A stretch of 64,000 nucleotides of DNA, from assembly GCA_965261915.1 (NCBI GenBank), contig CBDHDW010000004.1, forward strand, positions 62,001-126,000, read 5' to 3'. Below, piece after piece: positions 8,709 through 18,959 of the stretch (position 1 is the first letter of the stretch; the number at the start of each line of letters is the position of its first letter). The notes beneath the pieces are model-generated. The model made no database searches. It was not told the DNA's origin and saw nothing but the letters and a program-made list of their open reading frames with translations. Source of the DNA: JAIBDK01 sp965261915. GTDB taxonomy: Bacteria; Pseudomonadota; Gammaproteobacteria; Arenicellales; Poriferihabitantaceae. A program made the position numbers and the translations under genes.

Positions 8709-9581
8709 TTATCCCCGACCCCAAGCGCGTTCGATTGCGCGGGTCAGGATCACGCCTGCCACATGCCGTTTGAACGCGACGGGGCCACGGTTGTCTTCGG
8801 ATGGATCGATATCGCCGAGCATCGCTGCAACGGCGGCCTTGATCGCATCAACATCGCAAGTTGTGCCAACCAACGCTTCGCCTGCCGCCTCCGACCAGAC
8901 TGGCACATCGCTCAGGTTGGTCATCGCAATCGACGCGCTGGTGCATTTGACGGTTTTCGACAATATGCCGGATTTTCCGCTTATCTGCACAGCAGCAGCG
9001 GCAGTCGCATAATCGCCGATCTTGCGCTTTTGCTTTTCATAGGCATAGCCACCCGCGGGTGTATCAAAGCTGACCGAAACGAGAACTTCATCGTCTTCGC
9101 GCTCGGTCATATAGGCCGCTTCGTAATAGTCGCGCGCTGCGACAGTTCGGGTGCCATCAGGGCCGATTAGTTCAATTTGGGCATCCAGACATTGCATCAA
9201 TCCGGGCATGTCGTTGCCCGGATCGCCATTGGCAACATTGCCGCCGATCGTACCCATGTATCGCACTTGAGGATCGGCGATTTGCAAGGCGGCTTCACGC
9301 AGGATCGGTGCGGCCTTGGTCAAGCCTGCGTGATTGATTAACTCGTGCTGTGTGACCATTGCCCCCAGCGTGATCCGCCCGCCTTCAACCGCAATACCAT
9401 TTAATCCACCCACATCCTGAAGGTCGATCAGATGCGGTACATCTGCCATCCGCAGTTTCATCATTGGTATCAGACTGTGACCACCTGCCATTACACGGGC
9501 ATCGTCGCCGTGTTCTTGCAATAGGGCTATCACGCCATTCATTTCTGTTGGTCGATGGTAATCGAACGCCGCTGGTATCAT
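8709..9581 (-). CDS. coxM: Aerobic CO dehydrogenase medium FAD subunit
   Basis: A 290-residue flavoprotein subunit. It starts MIPAAFDYHRPTEMNGVIAL and has both FAD signatures: AGGHSLIPMMK and GTIGGNVANGDPGNDMP. It accepts electrons from CoxS and passes them to the respiratory quinone pool. GGGAGGACC lies a few bases upstream of the ATG as a strong ribosome binding site. It is the first structural gene, separated from coxC by 138 nt that hold the candidate LytTR operator. Confidence 0.96.
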   Translation of the reverse strand: MIPAAFDYHRPTEMNGVIALLQEHGDDARVMAGGHSLIPMMKLRMADVPHLIDLQDVGGLNGIAVEGGRITLGAMVTQHELINHAGLTKAAPILREAALQIADPQVRYMGTIGGNVANGDPGNDMPGLMQCLDAQIELIGPDGTRTVAARDYYEAAYMTEREDDEVLVSVSFDTPAGGYAYEKQKRKIGDYATAAAAVQISGKSGILSKTVKCTSASIAMTNLSDVPVWSEAAGEALVGTTCDVDAIKAAVAAMLGDIDPSEDNRGPVAFKRHVAGVILTRAIERAWGRG

Positions 9582-9682
9582 TGCTGGTCCTCCCTGCCGT
9601 TGTTTATCTAGCTTGGAGGTCAGCTAAGTATGCTGCGGGGTATTAATACTACCTGAATTCAATGAATTAAGATGTTCTCTGC

Positions 9683-9717
9683 ACGAAATGCGAATGAGAA
9701 TGAACGAAATGCGAATG
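9683..9717 (-). promoter_or_regulatory. Candidate LytTR (CoxC) operator: two 14-bp direct repeats 21 bp apart
   Basis: The 14-mer ACGAAATGCGAATG (plus strand) occurs at 9683-9696 and again at 9704-9717, identical and exactly 21 bp apart, two turns of the helix. It lies 102-135 nt upstream of the coxM start, just beyond the coxC stop. LytTR domains bind paired direct repeats on one face of the helix with about this spacing, and the gene next to it encodes a MHYT-LytTR protein. The function is inferred; a clear -35/-10 pair was not identified. Confidence 0.55.
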
Positions 9718-9719
9718 GT

Positions 9720-10844
9720 TTAGATACCAAGTGCCCTTCGCACCGCTGGCAATTGGGACCGGCTGACCGGAACCCTTTCAAGATTCGCAACGGTAAAATG
9801 GCAAACTCCGTTATCCTTGAAGCGTTCAAAACTGTTTACAAACGATGGGTTTATCAAATAGCTGCGATGTGTCTTGATAAACGTCCCCGGTATCAGGCGT
9901 TTTTCGGCCTCTGTAATGGACCAGACGCAAAACAACTTTTCAGTAGCCGTATATAATTGTGTGTAATGCCCCTCAGCGCGGATTGCTGCAATATCAGCAA
10001 TGTCGACGAACAGGGTGCGACCTTCCTGTTCATAGGGAACCTGTTTGATGCCGGATATGCTGGTTTGTTCAGTGTCTATGGTAGACTCCGGATCATTCTC
10101 GGTCGTGGTGGGAGAGATGTCTCGATCATCCGGTGATGTCAAAAAGGTGATCCCGGTTAGTAAAAATGCTCCACACAACACAAAGCTGCTAAGAACAACA
10201 CCTATGGCCATGGTCTCATTGCTGATAAGTGGTCCGACCTCGGATTGGGCATCTATAGCGACAAAACTGGTTCCCCAAACGGCTATGAAATGGACGGAAA
10301 ATACCGCAAATCCGAAGAACACTGTGCCGACAACAATGTTTTGGTGCGTTCTTTTCCCGTAAGCAATGGAAAAGGTCGCAACGCTCAACACGCAGGAAGA
10401 TACAATCGCCATCGCAATACCGGTGGGGGTGTACAGCGCCCTACACAGTTCCAGACCTGCCATGCCAATATAATGCATTGCCAGCACACCAAGCCCTACG
10501 ATAACGCCTGCTGACACAAGCGTTACCCGTGTTCGTTGTCGAAAATGTAAGATTAGCAGCGCAATGCCCACAACTAAAATCGCGACCAACGCCGAAGCAA
10601 GCGTGATCGCCGCATCATAATAGAACAAGATCGGCAATTGAAGGCCAAGCATCGCCACAAAGTGCATCGACCAGATGCCTCCGCCCAAGGCAACGGACGC
10701 CAAAGTAACTAACACTTTTTTATGTGCTGCGCTTCGCGTGGACAGGCCCTTGGTCAGGGACAGCCCTGTGAACCCAGCGATCAACGCCACCAGTAGCGAC
10801 GCGAGTACAAGCCAGTGATTGTGGGTATAGTCGAGTATCTGCAT
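9720..10844 (-). CDS. coxC: CoxC-like MHYT membrane sensor with LytTR DNA-binding domain
   Basis: 374 residues from the start MQILDYTHNHWLVLA. The first 230 residues form seven predicted membrane helices with repeated MHYT motifs (SMHFVAM, AMHYIGM, and a variant SVHFIAVWG), a proposed metal-binding sensor for diatomic gases. A charged linker follows, then a C-terminal LytTR domain (VDIADIAAIRAEGHYTQLYT, IKTHRSYLINPSFV). This architecture is that of CoxC and CoxH in Oligotropha. It is therefore the likely membrane-bound CO-responsive regulator of the operon. A longer frame begins at 10907, but the added 21 residues precede the usual MHYT start. No obvious second regulator (CoxH) is in the window. 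Confidence 0.9.
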   Translation of the reverse strand: MQILDYTHNHWLVLASLLVALIAGFTGLSLTKGLSTRSAAHKKVLVTLASVALGGGIWSMHFVAMLGLQLPILFYYDAAITLASALVAILVVGIALLILHFRQRTRVTLVSAGVIVGLGVLAMHYIGMAGLELCRALYTPTGIAMAIVSSCVLSVATFSIAYGKRTHQNIVVGTVFFGFAVFSVHFIAVWGTSFVAIDAQSEVGPLISNETMAIGVVLSSFVLCGAFLLTGITFLTSPDDRDISPTTTENDPESTIDTEQTSISGIKQVPYEQEGRTLFVDIADIAAIRAEGHYTQLYTATEKLFCVWSITEAEKRLIPGTFIKTHRSYLINPSFVNSFERFKDNGVCHFTVANLERVPVSRSQLPAVRRALGI

Positions 10845-11142
10845 TATAATTAAGTATCGAATTTCGGCAGTTCCATCAAGTCCTGAACCTCCGAAGGCCG
10901 ATGTCAATTCGACTTCAACATTTCAAACACACTGGGGTACCGCAAATGGTCGCTAATTTTGCATTGTCACAAAATATGCTCATCGCAGAACAGAACACTT
11001 CGCGCTTCCCCCATAGACTTCACCCAGCCCACGCGGCTTCCACCTTGGGAGGATTTCCAACGCGGGCCACCGTCAGTCCACGCCGAAACTTCGCACTCTG
11101 GCCCGCATCGAAAATCCTTCACCCAAGCTACCTTTAATGGAG
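10845..11142. other. Intergenic region upstream of coxC, no supported gene
   Basis: Frames are open on both strands here but none resembles a known protein. The plus-strand frame that runs into the HNH remnant is open from 10959, but its first 60 residues are Pro/Ser/His-rich and look non-native. The coxC promoter must be in this stretch. A recombination joint between cox and the accessory zone is likely near 11140. Confidence 0.4.
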
Positions 11143-11577
11143 AGACTGCCCCTGATTTTCGGGTTGATTATACCAATTTATTCATGAGCTGCGGGCGAGA
11201 TTCAGGCGATAATATACTACCTTTTACTTGCGGACGGGCTAAAGGGAATTGGTTTGAGCCTTTTAGCACCATCATTCCTAGTAATCCATATTGTGAAAGT
11301 AGATTTAAATATACAGGCGCAGGCAAAATTGAACCACAAAACCCATGCCATACTGCTGCTATCAATATGATAGATGTTCTCAAACTAGATGATCCAGCGT
11401 TGGAATATGCTCGGAAGAAAATTGTTCAAGAAATTACGCGCACGTTTTTTTCTGACTATCCAGCAACTACAGATGAAATCCAAGATGAGGTTGATGATCT
11501 CAACACACCAGACGCAGATGGGAGGTTGAGAGGGTTTTCGCAGGTCTCCAGGCGATACCTTGAGGAAGAAATGTAAT
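11143..11577 (+). pseudogene. C-terminal remnant of a TIGR02646/PtuB-like HNH protein
   Basis: The segment PDFRVDYTNLFMSCGR, followed by TCGRAKGNWF, IIPSNPYCESRFKYTGAGKI and a helical end (LDDPALEYARKKIVQEI), follows the pattern of TIGR02646-type HNH proteins, which include PtuB of Septu and the HNH partner of some retrons. The upstream H-N-H region containing the catalytic His is missing. The end is also cut: the stop codon TAA at 11574-11576 is made by the TA target site of the IS630 end that starts there. Family assignment is by recall of the pattern, not by search. Confidence 0.5.
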
Positions 11578-12247
11578 ACCAACGGCTCTATTGATTGACC
11601 GTTTTGGCCCAATTACGTGATGTAATTGATGTGATTGCCTGTTTGTCCTCTGCGAAGAAATTCCAGGCATCGCAGCATTTGTCGACGATCTCATCGTAGG
11701 ATTCAAACACAGAGATTGCCAGCTTGTTGGCGCGCAGGTAGGCCCAAACGTTTTCCATCGGGTTGAGTTCCGGCGAATAGGGCGGGAGTTTGAGCAGGGT
11801 GATGTTGTCGGGTACTTGCAGTTTTGTTGATCCGTGCCATCCTGCACCGTCGAGGATGAGCAAGGCATGGGCCCCAGCCGCGACCGTCCTGGCGATCTCG
11901 CACAGATGTGCATTCATAGCGGACGTGTCCGCATACGGCATGATCAGTGCAGCAGCCTCGGCGCGTTCGGGACAAACCGCGCCGAAGATATAGCCCGACG
12001 TATAACGCGTATCACGCGGCGCGCGCGGCCGGGTTCCCCGTTCGGCCCATATACGTGTCAGCGTCCCTTGCTGACCCACACGAGCTTCGTCCTGAAACCA
12101 AATCTCCAATGGTTTGCCGCAGGCCGTTTCGGGATCCGGCCCCTCACGCACAAGCGATGCCAACTCCGCCTTCTGTGCCACGCTGAGCAGGGGCTGCCGT
12201 CCTGGCGAACGCCGGTTCGAGAGACCCTCAATCCGATACGTTCTCAT
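11576..12247 (-). pseudogene. IS630-family transposase, 5'-truncated
   Basis: DDE transposase of the IS630-Tc1-mariner superfamily. It retains the catalytic core: IWFQDEARVGQQG (first Asp), LLILDGAGWHGS (second Asp) and PPYSPELNPMENVW (Glu). The N-terminal helix-turn-helix, about 100 residues, is missing; the readable frame begins in the linker (GLSNRRSPGRQPLLS). Its right terminus reads ATACCAACGGCTC at 11576-11588, next to a TA, and resembles the ends of the IS630 copies at 35814 and 37588. It interrupts the 3' end of the HNH-like gene. Confidence 0.85.
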
Positions 12248-12277
12248 TTGCTAATGATTTGCCTTGCGGTTTACCGT

Positions 12278-12318
12278 AATTAAGCTAACATAAAGAAAAT
12301 TAAGCTAACATAAAGAAA
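12278..12318. repeat. Two tandem 20-bp direct repeats upstream of the porin gene
   Basis: AATTAAGCTAACATAAAGAA occurs at 12278-12297 and immediately again at 12298-12317. The pair ends 57 nt before the proposed porin start. It could be an operator, or merely a duplication at the edge of the IS630 remnant. Confidence 0.6.
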
Positions 12319-12374
12319 CCCGACGCCGCGTGTAAAAAAGTGGATTAAAAATAAAATAAAGCTTGGAAAAAACA

Positions 12375-13908
<1,534 letters not shown>

Positions 13909-13910
13909 AG

Positions 13911-13930
13911 CCTCCGACTGAAGTCGGAGG
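13911..13930. terminator. Hairpin after the porin gene
   Basis: CCTCCGACTGAAGTCGGAGG forms an 8-bp stem with a 4-nt loop right after the porin stop. There is no clear U-run. The shape also resembles the terminal hairpins of IS200/IS605 elements, so it may be a leftover end of such an element. Confidence 0.5.
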
Positions 13931-13961
13931 TTAAGTGTAGAAGTAAATACGGAACTAAAAT

Positions 13962-15311
13962 ATGTACTCATTCATTCACCCAAGACGCAAAGCGCGAACA
14001 ACCGATGCCGTTGCAAAGCGTGACCGACGCGCCTTTCTAAAGCTCTCGATGGCACAGGGCATTGCTGCCCCAGTTGCGCTCGCGATGTTTCAGCGCCCTG
14101 TGCTGGCAGAAGAGGGGCTGACCGAAGAAAGCAAGTCTGCGCCACCCGCTTCGTCGCGCAAGGGAACACTGCGCAAAACGAAGACCAATACCGCCGACTT
14201 ACATGCTTCGGGGGCTATCGTGCGTGATTTTATCGACCCCTATTTGGAGCTTTTACGGTTGCTTCGGGAAGCCGCAGAAATCGAACACGCACTGGCGCTT
14301 CAGTATCTTTTCTGTGCATTTTCTCTGCGCGAACCATATAGTGATCTGGCGGGTTATGGCTCGTCGTCCGCTGATAATCTGATTGGTATTGCCATTCAGG
14401 AAATGCAGCACCTCAGTTCTGTGAATAGGTTGCTCGTGGCTCTCGGCAGTTGCCCTCACCTTGATCGCCAGGATTTTCCCTATGAACCTGATATCTACCC
14501 GTTCACTTTCGAGCTGGAGCCTCTGAGTAAGTCCGCATTGGCGAAATACGTGTACGTCGAAGCGCCGTCAGAAGTCTTTGACATCTCACGCGCCAAAACG
14601 GGCGAAGAAAGGGCGTTCATACAAAGTGTGCTTCGTGAACACGGTGAGATGCGTAGGCCCAATCACATCGGGTCACTCTATCGCAGTATTCTGGATATGA
14701 TGGCGGAGGTCGTAAGCCGACCCGACTCCCCTATAACCATGGATGAGGCTGCGCAGTGGAAAGAAGAGCTTGTCCGCATTATGGATGAGGGCGAAGAAGA
14801 TCATTTCAAGTTCTTCATGGCAACATTCGAAGCAAAACATGAGGCATTTCAGGGCAACACCAATGCATGGAATCTGCCGCCCACACACGCGGACTATCCT
14901 TCGTACAACCTTCCCACCAATCCGACGGCGTATATTGGTCATCCAAACCAAATCCATTCGATTGAGGCACTTGTACTTGCGTGGCTTGGAAATCTGCACT
15001 ACTGGATGTCGCTCAGTATGCTTGATCTTGGCTACCGTACGGGAAATGACAGTGCCATTGACCATGCAATGGCGCAAATGATGTCGGCGATCTATCCCAT
15101 TGCACAGGAATTGCCACACCACCAGGTCGGGATGCCTTTTGATCCGCTCAGTATGGGATATGCGCTCGGTGCTAATCTGACGCAAAGCAAACGAATTATC
15201 GCGAGTTTTGGGCGGGAAGCTCTGAATTTTTCAAAAACGATTCAGCACCGCTTACCCGATGGCTACGATATTGAGGCGACCGAAGACCTCATCGCGTATA
15301 TAAACACTTAG
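13962..15311 (+). CDS. Tat-exported ferritin-like domain protein
   Basis: A 449-residue protein with a twin-arginine signal (KRDRRAFLKLSMAQGIAAPV, cleavage near VLAEE). The mature part is related to the ferritin-like domain of the VioB/iminophenyl-pyruvate dimer synthase group (PF12902 type). Putative metal ligands are in AAEIEHALALQYLF (Glu, His), QEMQHLSSV (Glu, His) and EGEEDHFKFF (Glu, His). The role is unknown; a periplasmic di-iron oxidase or iron-handling protein is possible. It lies 54 nt after the porin gene on the same strand. If that porin carries siderophores, a joint function in iron acquisition is conceivable but unproven. Confidence 0.7.
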   Translation: MYSFIHPRRKARTTDAVAKRDRRAFLKLSMAQGIAAPVALAMFQRPVLAEEGLTEESKSAPPASSRKGTLRKTKTNTADLHASGAIVRDFIDPYLELLRLLREAAEIEHALALQYLFCAFSLREPYSDLAGYGSSSADNLIGIAIQEMQHLSSVNRLLVALGSCPHLDRQDFPYEPDIYPFTFELEPLSKSALAKYVYVEAPSEVFDISRAKTGEERAFIQSVLREHGEMRRPNHIGSLYRSILDMMAEVVSRPDSPITMDEAAQWKEELVRIMDEGEEDHFKFFMATFEAKHEAFQGNTNAWNLPPTHADYPSYNLPTNPTAYIGHPNQIHSIEALVLAWLGNLHYWMSLSMLDLGYRTGNDSAIDHAMAQMMSAIYPIAQELPHHQVGMPFDPLSMGYALGANLTQSKRIIASFGREALNFSKTIQHRLPDGYDIEATEDLIAYINT

Positions 15312-15365
15312 CCACACACGATACCTCTATTGTTGGGTTAGACCCAAAACCTCGCTATTCCGCAG

Positions 15366-15537
15366 CTACCGCATTTTTTCAAACAGGTTTCCCTGTGGGT
15401 TTCTGGCGAAGCGGAATCTGATCTGCTGCACCTTGCGCCCGCGTTTAATGGGTTCCCAGTCGATTAGCCAACTGTCCTTCTCTCGAAGTTCTTTAACGGC
15501 TGGTTCAATGATGCGCTCTCTATTACCGCAACCCTTC
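15366..15537 (-). pseudogene. C-terminal remnant of a Rep_3/RepB plasmid replication initiator
   Basis: About 55 residues can be read on the minus strand to a TAG at 15366-15368, including RIIEPAVKELREKDSWLIDW, EPIKRGRKVQQIRF and FARNPQG. This matches the C-terminal winged-helix end of Rep_3-family initiators. The remainder of the gene is missing. It is direct evidence that an iteron-type plasmid was once part of this region. Confidence 0.62.
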
Positions 15538-15689
15538 ATTTTCAATGGGCCGCTTTCAACTGGAAACGGATTTATGAAGAATTGACCCTATAGAGCATAA
15601 AAATGTGGGGGGCAATGGTATCTGTCCTTTCCATTGATGACGTCGCTTGGAATACTCGTTTCATGTCATTGATTACGGGTTTTCCTGCT

Positions 15690-16271
15690 ATGAACAGCTA
15701 TTCCATCAAAGTGGCCCTGCGCGGCGTATCGCCCATGGTCTGGCGTCGTTTTCGGATAACGGGCGATACGTCGCTCGCCAGCCTTCACTTCCTCATCCAG
15801 ATCAGTCAGGGGTGGACCGATGATCATCTGCACCGGTTTCATATCTACGGTAAGGATTACGGCATTTATCACGATGGCGGCATGTCATTCTCTGACAATG
15901 CCTTTCGGGTGCAGATAGATGATTTTGCATTCGATATTGGTGACCGGTTCACCTACGAATATAACTTCTTTGCACCGTGGGAGCATGATATTCGCATTGA
16001 AGACATTGAGGAACAATCATCCCGCAAAAAGATACCTTTCTGCCTCAGCGGTAATGGTATGCAAGGCGCTACGGTGTATGATGTCCATGAACAGACAATG
16101 GCTTTCTTCCAGTTTCTGGCCAAGGCGGATGCGGCAACGACAGTCGCTGAACTCCGGCCTTATCTCGATGCCCTGAATGCCGTCCGCTTTAACCGCCACG
16201 AGGTCAATCGAGGCTTTGCTGAACTGGACATGGACGCCCCGGCCATAGATCAAATCCTGATGTTTGGTTAA
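15690..16271 (+). CDS. Plasmid pRiA4b ORF-3 family protein
   Basis: 193 residues starting MNSYSIKVALRGVSPMVWRR, the normal beginning of the PRiA4_ORF3 family (PF07929), followed by the conserved WTDDHLHRFHIYGKDYGI and FTYEYNFFAPWEHDIRIE segments. The family is common on alphaproteobacterial plasmids and as an IS passenger; its function is unknown. A longer frame from 15603 is open, but the extra 29 residues are leader DNA. That leader plus the first codons is repeated in inverse orientation at 1073-1264, so this gene belongs to something mobile. A degraded third relative is at 35326-37161. Confidence 0.82.
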   Translation: MNSYSIKVALRGVSPMVWRRFRITGDTSLASLHFLIQISQGWTDDHLHRFHIYGKDYGIYHDGGMSFSDNAFRVQIDDFAFDIGDRFTYEYNFFAPWEHDIRIEDIEEQSSRKKIPFCLSGNGMQGATVYDVHEQTMAFFQFLAKADAATTVAELRPYLDALNAVRFNRHEVNRGFAELDMDAPAIDQILMFG

Positions 16272-16446
16272 CCGGCAAGAAACAACCGGCAAGAAACAAT
16301 TGGCCCTTTTTTCCAGAAAGGTATACCTTTTCAAAACCTTGGGTCGCTTCATTAAACAGCCCTGATTGGCCAACCAAGCCTTCGATAGATTGCTGTATGC
16401 TTGTATTCACGCACATCCCGTTCCATTACCTGTCCTAACTGCATAA

Positions 16447-16905
16447 TCAGAGTTTATTGACAGATTGTTCTTCCAAAAGAAAGGCAATGTAAGATATCAG
16501 CAAAATACCAAGGTAATTAGAATGCTCCCATAATTCAAGTCTGTCTCCTACAATAATATCGAAGATTATAAATCCAATAAAACATATAAGAGAACAGGCA
16601 ATGCCCAGCTTGAATACATCTGCTTTAGAGCCTTTTAAGAGAGCAATGATAGATCCTATAAAAACTACGGAAATTGCAATTTCGACAACACCTGCACAAA
16701 GGAGCGTTGGGGCAATATAAGCCGTGCTAATGTTTATTTTTTCAAAATACGAAGAAAACTTTTCAAAACGATCATTTCCCCACCAAGTTATAAAATTCAA
16801 GTCCGTTCTAAAAAGAAATTTATCTAACCCATTCATCAGCCAAAAAAGAAACCAAAAAACGGACATTAGAATGGTAATTTGCTTTTGAGCTATTTTATTC
16901 AACAA
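16447..16905 (-). CDS. Unrecognised membrane protein, four predicted helices
   Basis: 152 residues with four hydrophobic segments at about 10-27, 64-88, 98-116 and 127-145, separated by short charged loops. The first loop holds TWWGNDRFEKFSSYFEKI. Very AT-rich compared with the cox region, so probably of foreign origin. I do not recognise the family. No neighbour shares its orientation, so it is probably monocistronic. Confidence 0.6.
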   Translation of the reverse strand: MLNKIAQKQITILMSVFWFLFWLMNGLDKFLFRTDLNFITWWGNDRFEKFSSYFEKINISTAYIAPTLLCAGVVEIAISVVFIGSIIALLKGSKADVFKLGIACSLICFIGFIIFDIIVGDRLELWEHSNYLGILLISYIAFLLEEQSVNKL

Positions 16906-17236
16906 TTAAATACAACCTTTTATTAGACCCGATTCACAATAGGGGCTATCCCGAATTATTCACCGGATTGGTGATTCTGAGCTTGCAGCGGTAGCGTAAC
17001 CATCTGATATAGTGTAAAGAATATGGTATAACAGCCATCCGATACACTGGACAGAAACCGCCCCACTGCCATGACCGATATTGCACCAGTTTCCCCCGCA
17101 TTTCCATGTCAAAAACATTTGGAGTTGTCCGGTTTATGTACCATGGCAGTTGTCCGCTTCTGTTTTCCACGGGTGAGGGTTTTGGGAGCCGTAGGCGAGC
17201 AAGACCCTCACCCGTGGTTCGGCTGGTCGAAGCGGT
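16906..17236. other. IS debris: IS1380-like end and a 5' fragment of a small plasmid gene
   Basis: ATCCCGAATTATTCACCGG at 16951-16969 resembles the terminus of the IS1380 remnant near 51836-51856 (reverse complement). TTCCATGTCAAAAACATTTG at 17101-17120 and the next bases match the start of the small coiled-coil gene at 45386 (reverse complement), covering only MSKTFGVV; then the ISNCY right end begins near 17131. No intact gene is present. Confidence 0.5.
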
Positions 17237-17806
17237 TCACGCAGCCTGTTCTTTAACATCTTTAATCTCCGTTCCATCGGGTTCATACATGGCAAGCTTT
17301 CTGGGGCCATGGAACACCGCCAACTGGCCGTTTGGATATTCATGAACCCGAACACGGGCTTTGACGTAGTGGTTCCGATGGCAATCTGCGGGTATCTGAA
17401 GACACCGGTTTTTGTAGCGAACGGTGTTGTCTTTTCCGACCACGCGTTGTTCCTGCACACATAGAACGTTGGCCAGATCGCCAGCAAACGGCACAAAGGC
17501 TGATCCATCACCGGATGGCTTGATTGCAAATTTTTCATTATGACCTGACAGATACTCTTCGATCAAAAACCGATTGGCTTCTTCCATCGTCGTAATGCCG
17601 TTTAAGCGCAGTTCTTGAGGCAATCGGTTTTGAAGCGTCCCGAACATGCGTTCCGAGCGCCCGCGGGCCCTCAGGCGAATAGGCCAGTATCAATTCACTG
17701 CCAAGCTGGGTTAAAGCCCGCCCAAATTGGGTCGGTTTGACTCTGGTCCATGAGATTCTCATGCCGTTCTTAATATGATAGTCGATATTCATGGTAGAGC
17801 GAGAAC
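17237..17806 (-). pseudogene. ISNCY-family transposase, 3' half with a frameshift
   Basis: The integrase-type core is read as PTQFGRALTQLGSELILAYS and then, in another frame, SERMFGTLQNRLPQELRLNG, followed by the long C-terminal domain. The ISNCY (ISDol1-like) consensus between them is SPxARGRSER. Here one extra G in the sequence near 17665 breaks the frame. The first half of the transposase, before about 17806, is missing. The first 70 bases of the remnant recur in inverted orientation at 20193-20262, on the other side of the ISAzo13 element. Confidence 0.8.
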
Positions 17807-17841
17807 AAATTTGACAAACGGACGGAACGGACTGAACGGAC

Positions 17842-18150
17842 TTGGAACGGATCGTGTTTCGGTATATCGTCGAGAAATACGAGGTGTCGCAACCCGTGTT
17901 CACAGCGGCACTGGACACTGCAAAGGATGATGGAGGTAAAGCACTGATGGGTACAATCGCAGAAACATGGAAGAAAGAAGGCGAGGCCAAATCTTTGGTG
18001 CGTCTGCTGGTCAAGCGGTTTGGCGCCCTGCCCCAGCCTGTGGTGGCGCAGATCGCTGCCGGGAGTATTAAGGAGCTGGATCGCTGGGTGGATCGCGTTC
18101 TGGATGCCCCTACGCTGGAAGCTGTCTTCGGGGAGCGGCGCGATCACTGA
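17842..18150 (+). pseudogene. C-terminal remnant of an Rpn/YhgA-type PD-(D/E)XK protein (DUF4351 end)
   Basis: The final 70 residues (SLVRLLVKRFGALPQPVV, KELDRWVDRVLDAPTLEAVF) match the DUF4351 C-terminus of Rpn-family recombination-promoting nucleases. The catalytic domain upstream is absent, and an in-frame stop precedes the TTG at 17842. The preceding sequence contains short GGACGGAACGGACT-type repeats. Probably left behind when the ISNCY piece landed. Confidence 0.7.
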
Positions 18151-18233
18151 GGGATGAAAGGAAAAACAACGATGACACTCAGAAAGCTGGAAAAGACCAT
18201 GAAGGGGTTCTATGACTAAAAGGGAACCCATAA

Positions 18234-18896
18234 ATGTCACAATCTAAAGTTAGTCTGGCTCAACAAAAATGCGATATTATTGCGTACACAATTATGACAT
18301 CTGCAATATCCGCATTCGATCAATACTATGAGATGAGTGATGGTGATTGTTGGGTCAACCAGACGCCTGAATACTGGTACACCAGCATGATTGCCAAGGC
18401 TCTAAATGAAAAATTAGATGATCGAAATATCATCATGGAAAACTCAGTCGCAGAGATTCGATACAATGCAAATAAAAGAACAAAAGGAGCAGCAACAAAA
18501 TCTTACAGAACAAAGGGAAGGGCAGATATCTCCCTTTGGACAAAGAAATGGAAGCCACGAACGGTTATTGAAGTTAAAAAAGGATGGTCGTGGGATAAAA
18601 CCCGTTTTGGACCCGATATTGGTCGCATATTAGCGTCGCTCAAAGAAACAGGACGAGCATCAAAGGTTGGCACAATCGAGAATGGCTACTTTGTGGTAAT
18701 TACAGATGCCCGAGATAGTGCAAATGAAACCGCTGAAGATCAAATCAAAAGATTCAAAGTCCAAGCTAAATGCAAAATTGAAGAATTTTGCAAAAAAACG
18801 GGATCAAATTTTAAAATTAAAGGATATTTTAAACTAGGGAAAATTGTGGTTGAAGTCGAAAGTCGAATGGCAGTTTTAGTATTCAAGTTTACTTAA
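18234..18896 (+). CDS. Hypothetical protein with a PD-(D/E)XK-like core
   Basis: 220 residues, strongly AT-rich, preceded by AAAGGGAA 8-15 nt upstream of ATG. The middle has GRADISLWTKKWKPRTVIEV followed by KK: an Asp, a hydrophobic strand, then Glu-X-Lys, as in PD-(D/E)XK nucleases. A DIGRILASLKE helix and a YFVVITDA strand follow. I do not recognise the family. It sits between an Rpn-type remnant and an AAA-TOPRIM gene, so a restriction or defence role is plausible but not shown. It appears intact. Confidence 0.6.
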   Translation: MSQSKVSLAQQKCDIIAYTIMTSAISAFDQYYEMSDGDCWVNQTPEYWYTSMIAKALNEKLDDRNIIMENSVAEIRYNANKRTKGAATKSYRTKGRADISLWTKKWKPRTVIEVKKGWSWDKTRFGPDIGRILASLKETGRASKVGTIENGYFVVITDARDSANETAEDQIKRFKVQAKCKIEEFCKKTGSNFKIKGYFKLGKIVVEVESRMAVLVFKFT

Positions 18897-18959
18897 TTTT
18901 GCACCAACCTCCCAGATTCTTCCAAAAACCGCTCATTAGGAGATACGCAATAATAATTG

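Noticed and set aside
9190..9235. GGGCATGTCGTTGCCCGG palindrome as a fifth copy of the dispersed element
   Set aside because: It encodes the conserved PGNDMPG stretch of the FAD-binding motif of CoxM, is not an insertion relative to the family, and its flanks do not match.
10959..11142. N-terminal extension of the HNH-type remnant
   Set aside because: The frame is open, but the 60 residues are Pro/Ser/His-rich, contain no His-based nuclease motif, and probably derive from unrelated DNA beyond a junction near 11140.
16432..16450. TCCTAACTGCATAATCAGA, repeated at 20312-20330
   Set aside because: The 19-bp direct repeat is real, but I could not connect it to a known transposon end or site. With no partner in inverted orientation it supports no specific claim.
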